Origin: Phaeobacter sp. 22II1-1F12B
Lineage (GTDB): Bacteria; Pseudomonadota; Alphaproteobacteria; Rhodobacterales; Rhodobacteraceae
Reading direction: 5' to 3'
NCBI RefSeq assembly: GCF_002210165.1
Contig: NZ_AQQP01000001.1
Coordinates: 62,001 to 126,000 of the forward strand
DNA length: 64,000 nt
A program made the translations under genes and the position numbers. The notes under the pieces were generated by a model. It was not told the DNA's origin and did not search any database. It saw only the letters and a list, made by a program, of their open reading frames with translations. Positions 32,783 to 41,202 of the stretch are shown in pieces; positions within the stretch are counted from its first letter, which is position 1; every line of letters starts with the position of its first letter.

Positions 32783-34717
32783 ATGAGCCTGACCGGCGAT
32801 CAGATGGAGCTGCGGGAAGAGGACATCCGCAAGCATTACCCGGCCGCGCTGGCCCTGTTGGAAGGGTTCGATCATACGCCTCGGATCGCGCGGGCGGGTG
32901 AGCCGGTGGCAACGGAGCGGTCTTCGGGTGTGGGGACGCGGCGGCGGTTTCGGTCAACCACGCCGGGGCTGGTGACACGATCGACGGTGCGGCCCGAGGG
33001 TGTGCGGCTGCTGGAACGGATCGAGGCGGCGGATGACGGCGAGGCGCTGGTGTCGCCCTTGCAGGCGGTGGCGATGAACGCGGTGCGGCGGGCGCTGGCG
33101 ATAGCGCTGGCCCTGGCGGAAGGGTTTGGCGAGGCAACGGCGCTGGCCGGGCTGAAGAGGGCCAATCTGGCCGGGGATCTGCCGGCCGGTCGCAAGGGGG
33201 AGTTTTCCGAGCTGCTGGCGGCGGAGGCGCTGATTTCGCTGCATGTCTTCGGCAATGCGCTGGCCTATCTTTTGTCGTCGCATGGGAGCGAAGTGTCCGT
33301 CGAGGTGGGCGATGTGGAGGAGGTGCTGAGCGACAACGGGCAGTTGGCGCTGCATGGCGCCTTGTGGGAGCTGGACCAGAAGCTGGCGTCGATGGCGCAG
33401 GACGAGACGCGGATGGTGGCGGTCATGTCCGCCTATGCGGAGCAGTTGATGGAGAAGGTGGCGCTTCGCGCGCAGAGTGCCGCCCATCTTGGTGCCTTTA
33501 CCGGGGCGGTGTGGAAGGTGGAGGCCGACGATCTGGTGATTCGCGGGTTTACACCCGCAGGCAAGGCGCGCTCGACCAGCCTTTCCATGAGTTTCAAGAA
33601 ACCCGAGGAGGTGATCGGTAACCATATCGCCAAGTACCAGTCGATGAAGCTGGCCAAGATGCTGATGGCCTATGATTTCGACCGGCGGCTCAACCCCTTT
33701 GCCGAATTGGGCGGGTTCATCTTTACCTTCATGGGCGACGGGATGCCGGGGACCGGCAAGACCACGCTGATCCAGATGATGGCCGGGCTGATCAACGAGT
33801 ACTGCTCTGTCGCGGGCTATCCGTTCCGCTACCAGAACCTTTCGACCGAGAATATCGACAGCTATCAGGGCAAGTCGGGGCAGAATGCCAAGGATTTCGT
33901 GAACGGCATCCTTGATCCGGGCGTCATCGGCTTTGGCACCATCGACGATATCGACCAGTTGGCGGGGAAGCGCGGTGATCGGCAAAGCTCGGCCGGGCAG
34001 CTGGAAATCACCGCCGTGCTGATGGAGAGCTTTGCTGGCGCGAATACGGTGGTGCGGGGCAATTGCACATTTGGCATGTTCTCGAACTTTCCCGAGAATG
34101 TCGACGATGCGCTGCGCCAGCGGGCCGGGGCGCGGTTTTTGGTCGACGGGCCGCAGACGCGCGAGGATTACGTGGATATCCTGCACCTTCTGCTTGGGCG
34201 CGGGCACGAGATTCCGCTGGGCGATCACGAGGCCTTTGCCGCGCAGGAGATCCGGAAAGCGGTGAGCGCGAGTTTCGCGCAGCATGCGCGACCGCGAGAG
34301 GCCGGTTTGCTTGAGGTTTTCGACCGGGTGCGCGGCGAGGTCGGCGAGCTGGATACAATTGCCAAGATGGGCCGCTATCTCAAGGCGATCCAGCAGGCGG
34401 ATGCGCGGTTTACCGGGCGAGCGATCAAGAACATCACCGATGCGGTGAAGGTGCGCGCGATGGATTTCGAGCTGCCCGATGAATGGATGGAGAACCCGGA
34501 GCTGTTTCTGTTCAAGGGTTACGACGAAAAGAGAGCGATGATCGAAGAGCTGCGGGTGCCGGTGACCTCGGAAATGGTGCTTCAGGAGATCAACCGCTAT
34601 GCGGATTCCGAGTTCCGCTATGCGGATAAATCGGATGAGGCGGCGATTGAGGACATGGTGCGGGAATTTGAGCGCACGGAGGTGGCGAAGAAGCGGTTTT
34701 TGGAGGGGAGAGGGTGA
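32783..34717 (+). CDS. Large AAA+ ATPase of unknown function
   Basis: 644 residues. The first 300 or so form a helical, Arg/Ala-rich N-terminal domain of unknown type. The AAA+ module follows: Walker A GDGMPGTGKTTLIQ near residue 318, Walker B VIGFGTIDDIDQLAGKRGD near residue 382, sensor-1-like CTFGMFSNFPENVDD, and an arginine finger in DDALRQRAGARF. The C-terminal region (about 500-644) is helical with the lid and a basic end. Such ATPases remodel protein complexes; the substrate could be the coiled-coil protein upstream. ATG at 32783 is chosen over GTG at 32777. Its stop overlaps the inserted A+T-rich gene by 4 bases. Confidence 0.87.
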   Translation: MSLTGDQMELREEDIRKHYPAALALLEGFDHTPRIARAGEPVATERSSGVGTRRRFRSTTPGLVTRSTVRPEGVRLLERIEAADDGEALVSPLQAVAMNAVRRALAIALALAEGFGEATALAGLKRANLAGDLPAGRKGEFSELLAAEALISLHVFGNALAYLLSSHGSEVSVEVGDVEEVLSDNGQLALHGALWELDQKLASMAQDETRMVAVMSAYAEQLMEKVALRAQSAAHLGAFTGAVWKVEADDLVIRGFTPAGKARSTSLSMSFKKPEEVIGNHIAKYQSMKLAKMLMAYDFDRRLNPFAELGGFIFTFMGDGMPGTGKTTLIQMMAGLINEYCSVAGYPFRYQNLSTENIDSYQGKSGQNAKDFVNGILDPGVIGFGTIDDIDQLAGKRGDRQSSAGQLEITAVLMESFAGANTVVRGNCTFGMFSNFPENVDDALRQRAGARFLVDGPQTREDYVDILHLLLGRGHEIPLGDHEAFAAQEIRKAVSASFAQHARPREAGLLEVFDRVRGEVGELDTIAKMGRYLKAIQQADARFTGRAIKNITDAVKVRAMDFELPDEWMENPELFLFKGYDEKRAMIEELRVPVTSEMVLQEINRYADSEFRYADKSDEAAIEDMVREFERTEVAKKRFLEGRG

Positions 34718-35478
34718 GTCAATACAATTCCAAAAAGGATTACAAGGTAATTAGAATTTCTTTAGGCCAGCTTAGAGAACACTTAAATACGAGTGAATTG
34801 GCCGCGCTTTCGGTTACTAGCCAATGTATGAACGAAGCCAATTCCATTCTCACAATTGCCTGGCTAACAAATTTCAGTCCATCGGATAATGGAATCATCG
34901 ATTGGCTTAAATACTTTCAAGAAGCTGTAGTGCTTAGGTTAGCGGTGGTCAGGTTAAATGAGTTTTGGAGGTTATTATACAAAAGCAAAAACCAAAACGG
35001 AGACTTGGGAAATATCTCTAAATTGATACTTGAGAAATACACTCCTCAGTTACCCCGAGACGGAAAAAAAATCTCTGCGTTGGTTCGAGACAAAATTGCG
35101 GCACATACGAGCATGGACGATGCGAAATCCGCATTGAAGAACCTCGGCGATGATCTGGAAATCCACTTCTACGAGACAGACACCAAATTTCTATCTTTTT
35201 CCACATTGGGCGAGGAAGTATTCACTTTCGGCCCAGTTACTGAAATTTCAGGAAACGCGGACTTACGGAGAAACACATTCGAGGAACTGTTTCAGTGGAT
35301 ACACCTAACTTCGAATGCCCTAACCGAATTCGATCGATTACTAATGAAACACTTGATTGCCAATCGATTTCCAGAACTGAAGACCAAACAAGAAGTCGTG
35401 GATTTTCCTAAAAACTTAGCGGTTTCGTCTCAAGAGGATTATACACTTCCAATTTTTGTTGAAGGCATCCCGGAATGA
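34714..35478 (+). CDS. A+T-rich HEPN-like protein (probable acquired gene)
   Basis: 254 residues, mostly helical. RDKIAAH at residues 125-131 (R-x5-H in a VRDKIAAHTS context) resembles the R-x4-6-H catalytic motif of HEPN RNases such as AbiU2- or AbiV-like proteins. The rest (REHLNTSELAALSVTSQC, FQEAVVLRLAVVRLNEFW, IHLTSNALTEFDRLLMKHLI) is helical and fits a HEPN-type bundle, but the family is not proven. Base use is strikingly A+T-richer than the neighbours: 25 G/C in the 60 bases from 34921, and codons such as tta, aat and aga abound. GTG start, overlapping the ATPase stop. It splits the otherwise continuous cluster. Confidence 0.7.
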   Translation: MSQYNSKKDYKVIRISLGQLREHLNTSELAALSVTSQCMNEANSILTIAWLTNFSPSDNGIIDWLKYFQEAVVLRLAVVRLNEFWRLLYKSKNQNGDLGNISKLILEKYTPQLPRDGKKISALVRDKIAAHTSMDDAKSALKNLGDDLEIHFYETDTKFLSFSTLGEEVFTFGPVTEISGNADLRRNTFEELFQWIHLTSNALTEFDRLLMKHLIANRFPELKTKQEVVDFPKNLAVSSQEDYTLPIFVEGIPE

Positions 35479-35611
35479 AGTCAATTTCTGATCGGCTGGA
35501 CGCGGCAACGCCGCGATGCGCCCGACCCGCCCCCCAGGGCGGGCGCATTCTGCCCCCACCCTCGGGCCGGGCGCATCGCTGTTCGTGGGGCGGAAACGGA
35601 TCGACATTATC

Positions 35612-36958
35612 ATGAAACGCCTCATCCAATCCGGCCTTATGTTTGGCAATCTTTACCATGTCTCCGGTTCGGCGATGGTGGAGCGGTATAACCGGGCGTT
35701 GGCGCATCTGACGGGAAAGCGCTCGGGGCTGACGGATTTTCACGTGGATATTTCCGGCTACAGCCCCGAGATCGGGGATGAGTTCGACGATCACCTCTAT
35801 CTCAACCACCGGGGCGTGAACCGGCAGTTTATCCTGCTCAGCACCGAGCAGAAACGCTGCCCTCTGCTGAACGTGAAATTCTCGACCAGCCGGGAGATCC
35901 TCAAAAGCTTTATCGCGGATAACGAGGCGCAGCTTTTTGCGCTGACGGCGCGGGATGCGGTAGCGGGAGAGCTGGTGAATTCCGTGTTCGATATCTCTTC
36001 GCCTGCGCGGCTGTTCGACGTGGCGCGGGTGACGATCGAGGCGGATACGACAAGCGGGACCTTGCGCCATGCGGGCAAGCTGCACGAACTCGCGGACCGG
36101 TTCCGCAACGAGGAAGACGGCTGGTTCGATGATGTGCTGATCGCGGATATGATCGAGCTTGCCGGGAAATCGGGGGATATTTCGCGCAATCCGGTGAAGC
36201 TGAACCAGAAGGTTTATGAGCAGCCAGATTTCTGGACCTCGCATTTCGGCGGCTGTTACCTGTTCCGCTCGGTGCCGCATCCGGCGCTGATCTGCGCCGA
36301 CAAGCGGCAGGTTGGCGAGGTGCCGATACAGTTCGTCTTTGGGCTGGAAGAGCGAAATCGCATTGCCAAGTTCCTGTCGCTGAACGAGTTGGTGGAACCG
36401 GTGGTCAAGGCGCGGGGCGTGGACGGGGCGGCGATCCTTCAGCAAAAGATGGATTTCATCGTAATCGACGCGGCGGCGGATCAGGGGATCGACCTGACCG
36501 GGCTGACCCGCTCGGACATGCGGCGGCTGGCGCGCCAGCACAGCGATGCCCTGCCCCGCGCCTATCACGAGCTGCGCGCGCAATGGCGCTGGGCCGAAGA
36601 GGGCGGGAAATGGCCGCGGATCGTTTCCGAGGACGAAGGGTATTTCTATAGCCTGCGGGCGGCGGATACCGAGTGGAAGGATCTGGTCAACATGCTGCTG
36701 GCCGAGCTGTGTCCGATGGATGTGCGGCAGATGTTCATCTGCCACAAGGAGCTGTTCTATCGCAGCTATGCAGGCTGGTCGGACACGAAACGCGCCTATG
36801 TGGCCGAATTCCTTGCGCGTGAGTACATGGTCGACAAGGTCGGCGCGCGCGAGGCCTTGTTCGGGCATGAACCGGATATGAAGAACGACCTGCCGCCGGA
36901 ACCGGTGCGGGATATCGTGGACCGGGTCGGCCCCTGGGGCGCGGTCAGGAGGTCCTGA
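35612..36958 (+). CDS. DUF6638-like protein
   Basis: 448 residues, cytoplasmic. MKRLIQSGLMFGNLYHVSGS at the start, then DFHVDISGYSPEIGDEFDD, LTARDAVAGELVNSVFDISS, and near the end VNMLLAELCPMDVRQMFICH with YAGWSDTKRAYVAEFLAREY. I recall this as a Rhodobacteraceae family of unknown function (DUF6638), moderately sure. The start at 35612 is chosen because upstream in-frame sequence is Pro/Arg-rich and probably non-coding. Between it and the HEPN-like stop is a 133-base G+C-rich spacer with inverted repeats. Its stop overlaps the next gene by one base, so it is operonic with the membrane genes that follow. Confidence 0.83.
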   Translation: MKRLIQSGLMFGNLYHVSGSAMVERYNRALAHLTGKRSGLTDFHVDISGYSPEIGDEFDDHLYLNHRGVNRQFILLSTEQKRCPLLNVKFSTSREILKSFIADNEAQLFALTARDAVAGELVNSVFDISSPARLFDVARVTIEADTTSGTLRHAGKLHELADRFRNEEDGWFDDVLIADMIELAGKSGDISRNPVKLNQKVYEQPDFWTSHFGGCYLFRSVPHPALICADKRQVGEVPIQFVFGLEERNRIAKFLSLNELVEPVVKARGVDGAAILQQKMDFIVIDAAADQGIDLTGLTRSDMRRLARQHSDALPRAYHELRAQWRWAEEGGKWPRIVSEDEGYFYSLRAADTEWKDLVNMLLAELCPMDVRQMFICHKELFYRSYAGWSDTKRAYVAEFLAREYMVDKVGAREALFGHEPDMKNDLPPEPVRDIVDRVGPWGAVRRS

Positions 36959-37233
36959 TGGGATTGATCCGACTCATCATCTTTGGCTTTATCGCCATGA
37001 CGATTGCCTATTTCGTGATTTCCATCTACTCGCGCTCTGTGCGACGGGAAAAGCTTGAAAACCGCTGGGCCGAGAAACATCCCGACGGGGGAGACGCCCG
37101 ACAGCGCGAGATCTTTATCCAGCGCGGCATGGCAGCCTATCATTCCAGCCTGCGTCCGAAACTGATCCTGCTGGTGTACGTTGCCCCCGTGGTGCTGATC
37201 GCCACCATCCATATCGTCACGACCTATTACTGA
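36958..37233 (+). CDS. Small two-helix membrane protein of unknown function
   Basis: 91 residues with an N-terminal helix (LIRLIIFGFIAMTIAYFVIS), a polar cytoplasmic-type middle (residues about 28-65) and a C-terminal helix (KLILLVYVAPVVLIATIHIV). No family is recognised. It overlaps the DUF6638-like stop by one base and is 9 bases ahead of the DUF1523 gene. Probably the membrane anchor or partner of the cluster (inference). Confidence 0.8.
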   Translation: MGLIRLIIFGFIAMTIAYFVISIYSRSVRREKLENRWAEKHPDGGDARQREIFIQRGMAAYHSSLRPKLILLVYVAPVVLIATIHIVTTYY

Positions 37234-37242
37234 GGAGCGCCC

Positions 37243-37917
37243 ATGCGCCGTATCAAACAGATCTTCATCACGCTGGTCCTGATCCTGTTCGGGGCGCTGC
37301 TGCATTACGTTCTGCCGCAGCATGACATCGTCAAGATCACCTCGACCGAGATCATCCGTACCGATTTCTCGTCGCTGAACCGGATCTTTTACGCGCAGGC
37401 GGACAGCGGGTCGGCGGCCTCGGAAACGCGTGACCTGCGGCTGATCAACACGCAGAAGAAAAAGACATGGCTGCTGGGGTTCTACCCGCGCGACAAGATG
37501 GGCGTGATGGTTTATCGCAACGAGGATACGGGCTGGATCTGGCCGCCGTATTTCAAGTTCGACAGCGCCGATCTTCAGGCCGAGGCGGCGGCGAATATTG
37601 CACCGGGTCAGGAACGCTGGGTGGTGGTGACCCATTACGGCTGGCGCAACAAGTACCTGTCGATTTATCCCAATGCCATCGGCATCCGCCCGGTCGAGGG
37701 GCCGGACGTGACGGTCATTCCCTGGTTCAACATCGTCTTCTTCGCTTTTCTGCTGTTCTGTTTCGGCTTTCTCCGCGCGGTCTGGCGGCAGTTCCGCCAG
37801 CGCACGGTGGACCCCGCGCTGGAGAGCGCCGAGGACACATGGGATGCGGTCGGTGACGGGATGACCCAGCGCCGGAACCGGTTCAGCCGCTGGCTTGATA
37901 CGTGGCGCAGCAAATAG
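37243..37917 (+). CDS. DUF1523 family membrane protein
   Basis: 224 residues. An N-terminal helix (FITLVLILFGALLHYVLPQ) is followed by a periplasmic-type domain: DIVKITSTEIIRTDFSS, VMVYRNEDTGWIWPPYFKFD, TDGWRNKYLS-like VTHYGWRNKYLSIYPNAIGI and GPDVTVIPWFN, the conserved core of DUF1523. A second helix (IVFFAFLLFCFGFLRAVW) and a basic Arg-rich tail end it. The family is common in alphaproteobacteria, function unknown. Last gene of the AAA+ cluster. Confidence 0.88.
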   Translation: MRRIKQIFITLVLILFGALLHYVLPQHDIVKITSTEIIRTDFSSLNRIFYAQADSGSAASETRDLRLINTQKKKTWLLGFYPRDKMGVMVYRNEDTGWIWPPYFKFDSADLQAEAAANIAPGQERWVVVTHYGWRNKYLSIYPNAIGIRPVEGPDVTVIPWFNIVFFAFLLFCFGFLRAVWRQFRQRTVDPALESAEDTWDAVGDGMTQRRNRFSRWLDTWRSK

Positions 37918-38025
37918 GCGGTCACGCTCGCGAGCGGGAGAAGCTACGCCCAGCCAGTGGCATCTGCTGAAACCTTACCCCGGTAAGGAAGTCTGGCAGC
38001 TGGCTAATTTAGGGTCCGGAAAGTC

Positions 38026-38928
38026 ATGGGAAGTGTCACAGAGGCATGGCCGACGGCGGTGATCGCTTTCCTTGCGGAAAATCTGCCTCGTCGGGGGGCG
38101 GGCCGGGACCACATGTCTTCGACCGCCTACCAGATCGGCTGCGAGGCGCTGGTCGCTCTTGGTCAGGCGACCGAGGTGACGGGCGGTGCTGTTCCCCGAA
38201 AAGCGCCTGAACTTCCGGAACGGCTGCCCCGATGGGAAGATGTCTGCATCGCTGTTCTTTGGCTGGCAGAGCAGCAGGGTAAGCTGACCTACCGGATGCC
38301 CGGGGACGATTGGGACTCTGATCGCGCTCATTCACAAGGAACGATCATCGGGGCACCGACCCGGTCTGACATGCTTCGTTCTTGCACAGTCGGATTTGCT
38401 GAAGCCGATCCGGAAGCCCATGCGGTTCTCGCCGGGCTTGGTTTGATAGATGGCAGTTCCCGCTGGAAAGATAAGGCGGAACCTGTTCTGTGGCGCGTCC
38501 AACCGCAAGCGTGGCACATGGATGTCAGCAATAATGAGAAATTCGCAGCAGCCGTGGAGGCGGCCGTTAACCGGATGCCGTCGGATATCCGCGCCGAGAT
38601 CGACCGGCTGGTCAGGATTACCCGCGCCGATGTCGAGGCGCATATGCGCCAGCACGAAGCCGCGACCGAAAATCTGAAGCTGCAGCACGGACCAAAGGCA
38701 CGCCTGGGAAAGCCAATAACCCCGGAGCGGGCCGAGAACTCGCTTGGCTTTATCCGGCGCAACGATCTGGACTGGATCTTTTTTCGCCGCTGGAGACTGG
38801 CCGAAGGATGGCTTGCGAGTGAGGCCCGGGAAAGGACGCTTGATATCTTTCATGATCCTCTGGCCATACAGATGCGCAGATCGGTTTTGTCTGAGCTTCA
38901 CCCTGATCTCCCGGTCTTTTCCAAGTAA
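38026..38928 (+). CDS. Hypothetical cytoplasmic protein
   Basis: 300 residues, no membrane span or signal peptide. No motif recognised. The middle (about residues 185-245) is helical, with MPSDIRAEIDRLVRITRADV; the end has WIFFRRWRLAEGWLASEARE. Three cysteines are scattered. The start ATG at 38026 follows GGAAAG. It stands apart from the AAA+ cluster by 108 bases that hold a short inverted repeat (CCTTACC/GGTAAGG at 37973-37988), so it is probably a separate unit. Confidence 0.7.
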   Translation: MGSVTEAWPTAVIAFLAENLPRRGAGRDHMSSTAYQIGCEALVALGQATEVTGGAVPRKAPELPERLPRWEDVCIAVLWLAEQQGKLTYRMPGDDWDSDRAHSQGTIIGAPTRSDMLRSCTVGFAEADPEAHAVLAGLGLIDGSSRWKDKAEPVLWRVQPQAWHMDVSNNEKFAAAVEAAVNRMPSDIRAEIDRLVRITRADVEAHMRQHEAATENLKLQHGPKARLGKPITPERAENSLGFIRRNDLDWIFFRRWRLAEGWLASEARERTLDIFHDPLAIQMRRSVLSELHPDLPVFSK

Positions 38929-38995
38929 GATTCCGGGCCGGGGCGAGGTCGAAAATTGCCACCACAGAAAAATTCAAAAAAATGTTCACTTGCCG

Positions 38996-39020
38996 GGAAC
39001 CCAATCTTTCGGCGGGTGTT
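38996..39020 (+). promoter_or_regulatory. EcfG-like promoter for candidate sRNA
   Basis: GGAAC at 38996-39000 and TGTT at 39017-39020 with 16 bases between. This differs from the EcfG consensus GGAAC-N16-CGTT by one base. The expected transcription start is about 39027. Confidence 0.45.
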
Positions 39021-39026
39021 AACCTG

Positions 39027-39130
39027 ATGTGAAGACGGCATGTCCCTGCCCAGTTCTTCATCCGTCCCTTCCGGGCCCCCCAACCCGGACGCGCCTGCCC
39101 CCTTATTTCAGGGAGCAGGCGCAAATTTTT
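39027..39130 (+). ncRNA. Candidate stress-responsive small RNA with C-rich loops
   Basis: About 100 bases in a convergent intergenic gap, behind an EcfG-like promoter. Three hairpins are predicted by eye. First, GACGG(c)ATG/CATCCGTC (39034-39066) with loop TCCCTGCCCAGTTCTT. Second, CCGGG/CCCGG (39071-39088) with loop CCCCCCAA. Third, GCGCCTGC/GCAGGCGC (39091-39122) with AAATTTTT after it, an intrinsic terminator. C-rich loops are the mark of alphaproteobacterial anti-Shine-Dalgarno sRNAs (CcsR/Cuckoo, GsrN types). No ORF fits. Ends are estimates. Confidence 0.5.
39091..39130 (+). terminator. Intrinsic terminator of the candidate sRNA
   Basis: GCGCCTGC pairs with GCAGGCGC (8 bp, with further CCC/GGG pairing inside) and is followed by AAATTTTT on the plus strand. 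The minus-strand side lacks a T-run, so it is not the terminator of the convergent nitronate monooxygenase gene. It could alternatively end the 38026-38928 transcript. Confidence 0.75.
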
Positions 39131-39203
39131 CCGGGAGACCCGATCCGGGGTTACATTCGGTCTGGCAACAGCACGAGAACGCATCCGGCTGAGGGGGATG
39201 GCC

Positions 39204-40274
39204 CTAACGGGAAGCCATTCTTTTCATGACCTTATACGCATCCCCCGCAAGCTGGGCGACGAGATCGGCCGCAGGGATTTCCTGTGACAAGGCGGCGGCC
39301 TGACCGTAGAGCAGGAAGGACGCCTCATCATCGTCGGCCGCGTCCTTTATCGGTGCGCTGAGCGCGTACATCTGCGGGAACTTGGGGAGTTCCTGACGGT
39401 TGCGCTCCATCTCTTCGGCGTAACGCGACCGCACGGCCCGCGCCGACCGGCCGGAAAAGGCATCGGTCACCATCGTGTCGCGCTCGGTCGCATGGCGTAG
39501 CCGTTCGCGACGGGCAGGATCGGTCGCAGCCTCAGGGCAGTTGAGAAAGGCCGTGCCCATCTGGACACCCGACGCGCCGAGCGCCATTGCCGCGGCGATG
39601 CCCCTGCCGTCGCCGATGCCGCCCGCGGCAATGACCGGGACAGAGACCGCATCGACGATCTGCGGGACAAGCGCCATGGTGCCAACTCCGTCGAATGGAG
39701 CGGTCGGCACATGCGAGCCGCGATGACCGCCTGCCTCCCACCCCTGCGCGATGATCGCATCCATGCCAGCGCTTTCCAGCGCCCGCGCTTCGGCGACATT
39801 GGTGGCGGAACTGATAAGCAGAATGCCGACGCTTTTCATCGCCTCGATAGGGGACGCGTCGGGGATACCGAAATGGAAACTTACGACCTTTGGGCGGAGC
39901 GACAGGATAAGCTCTAGCCGGTCTTCGTCGAAGCCAATGGCGGGGTCCGGCAGCTCGACCGGCGGTTCGCCCAATCTGAGGTTTAAATACCAGGGCTTCA
40001 GCCTTTCCCGTGCACTATCGAGCACCGACGCATCGGTGGTTTCGCCCGTGGTGATGAAGAAATTCATGTTGAAAGGGCGGTTGGTGCGCGCCCGGATGGC
40101 CTCGGCCTCTTGGCGGACGAGATCGATTGGCTTGCCCCCGCAGCCGATTGACCCCAGCGCCCCGGCATTGGCGACGGCACCCGCTAGATCGGGCGTACAG
40201 CTGCCCACCATCGGTGCCTGTACGATTGGATGCTCAATTCCAAAGAGGTCCAACAGACGTCTGTCCCGCCACAT
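39204..40274 (-). CDS. Nitronate monooxygenase (2-nitropropane dioxygenase-like)
   Basis: 356 residues of the FMN-dependent NPD family. LFGIEHPIVQAPMVGSCTPD opens the TIM barrel, then GALGSIGCGG, SSATNVAEARALESAGMDAI, AQGWEAGGHRG (the catalytic/FMN site with GGH) and VPVIAAGGIGDGRGIAAAMA with ALGASGVQMGTAFL for phosphate binding. It oxidises toxic alkyl nitronates such as propionate-3-nitronate. The ATG at 40274 with GGAGG six bases upstream is preferred over the adjacent GTG. Monocistronic. Confidence 0.9.
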   Translation of the reverse strand: MWRDRRLLDLFGIEHPIVQAPMVGSCTPDLAGAVANAGALGSIGCGGKPIDLVRQEAEAIRARTNRPFNMNFFITTGETTDASVLDSARERLKPWYLNLRLGEPPVELPDPAIGFDEDRLELILSLRPKVVSFHFGIPDASPIEAMKSVGILLISSATNVAEARALESAGMDAIIAQGWEAGGHRGSHVPTAPFDGVGTMALVPQIVDAVSVPVIAAGGIGDGRGIAAAMALGASGVQMGTAFLNCPEAATDPARRERLRHATERDTMVTDAFSGRSARAVRSRYAEEMERNRQELPKFPQMYALSAPIKDAADDDEASFLLYGQAAALSQEIPAADLVAQLAGDAYKVMKRMASR

Positions 40275-40414
40275 CACGCGCCTCCATCTTGGGGTTCCTG
40301 CCCGGACGTTAACGAAGGAACACAGTTATGTCTGCCTTGGCGGTCCATGCGCGCACAAGTTTGGGCGCAATGCGGGGTATTTTGGTGAAAGCCTGCGCTT
40401 TCCTTTGAGTTGAG

Positions 40415-40430
40415 TTAATACTTGGTTAAC
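40415..40430 (+). promoter_or_regulatory. CtrA-type binding box
   Basis: TTAA-N7-TTAAC, exact match to the CtrA full site, 31 bases before the start of the outer-membrane beta-barrel gene at 40462. Confidence 0.55.
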
Positions 40431-40461
40431 AATTAGTGGGAGATTCCCGGAGCTGACCGTT

Positions 40462-41190
40462 ATGCCGACAGAAACGCTCAACCACCCGAAAACACGGAAG
40501 TTTTTCCGGCATGGTCACTACATCGGTAAATTCGCCCTGCTTTGCGGGCTTGCCCTGCCCCTGCCCGCCGCTGCGCAGGAAAAGCTGGCAGAGGACCCGA
40601 CAAAAGTCGTCACCCGGATCGGCGCGCAGTATTCGGATGAGCTGACGATTTCCGGCTCGCTCGCCTTCGGCCCGGCAACCAAGATCAATGCGCGGGTGTC
40701 AGAGAGCGGGCAATGGTCGCTGGGCGGGTCTTACCTGTTTTCCTTTGGCATCGTGAATGTCGCGGCGGGGAAAAACGAATTCGACAATGGATCGGTGCAG
40801 ACGCGTTATTCCATTGGCAGTTTCATTCCGCTGAGCGCGCTGGGGCTGAAGACCGGGACATGGCAGGTATTCACCGCATTTGGCTATGGATACACCGAGG
40901 GCAATGTCGCGTCCTTCGACCTCGATATCTCGGAATACGTGCTGGTGCCGATCAGTTCGAACAGCGGCTATCTGGGCCTTTTCGCAATCAAACCGCTGAA
41001 TGAAAAGCTGACCTTCATGACCGTGGGTCTGGGGACCAAGGGATCAGACGACTATTCAGGCTATTCGGTGGGCGCGGGGCTGTCCTATCACCTGAGCGAT
41101 CGGGACACGGTTTCGGCCTTTGCGACCTATGTCGACAATACCTTTGGCGAGGAAGAGAAGCTGACCATCGGGTATCGGCGCGAGTTCTGA
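40462..41190 (+). CDS. Outer-membrane beta-barrel protein
   Basis: 242 residues. A long n-region and signal sequence (FALLCGLALPLPAAAQE, cut near residue 38) precede alternating hydrophobic/polar strands such as WSLGGSYLFSFGIVNVAAG, VFTAFGYGYTEGN and YSVGAGLSYHLSD, ending with TIGYRREF with the terminal aromatic Phe needed for BAM-mediated insertion. Function unknown. A TTAA-N7-TTAAC box lies 31 bases upstream, suggesting CtrA control. It converges with the glycosyltransferase gene. Confidence 0.83.
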   Translation: MPTETLNHPKTRKFFRHGHYIGKFALLCGLALPLPAAAQEKLAEDPTKVVTRIGAQYSDELTISGSLAFGPATKINARVSESGQWSLGGSYLFSFGIVNVAAGKNEFDNGSVQTRYSIGSFIPLSALGLKTGTWQVFTAFGYGYTEGNVASFDLDISEYVLVPISSNSGYLGLFAIKPLNEKLTFMTVGLGTKGSDDYSGYSVGAGLSYHLSDRDTVSAFATYVDNTFGEEEKLTIGYRREF

Positions 41191-41202
41191 AACAAGCGCC
41201 TG

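Noticed and set aside
34717-35485. AGTCAAT direct repeats as a proven target-site duplication
   Set aside because: Seven bases could match by chance and no transposase is present; kept only as a hint in the HEPN finding.
40300-40312. GTTAAC near the nitronate monooxygenase start as a CtrA half-site
   Set aside because: Only a single half with no partner at the right spacing.
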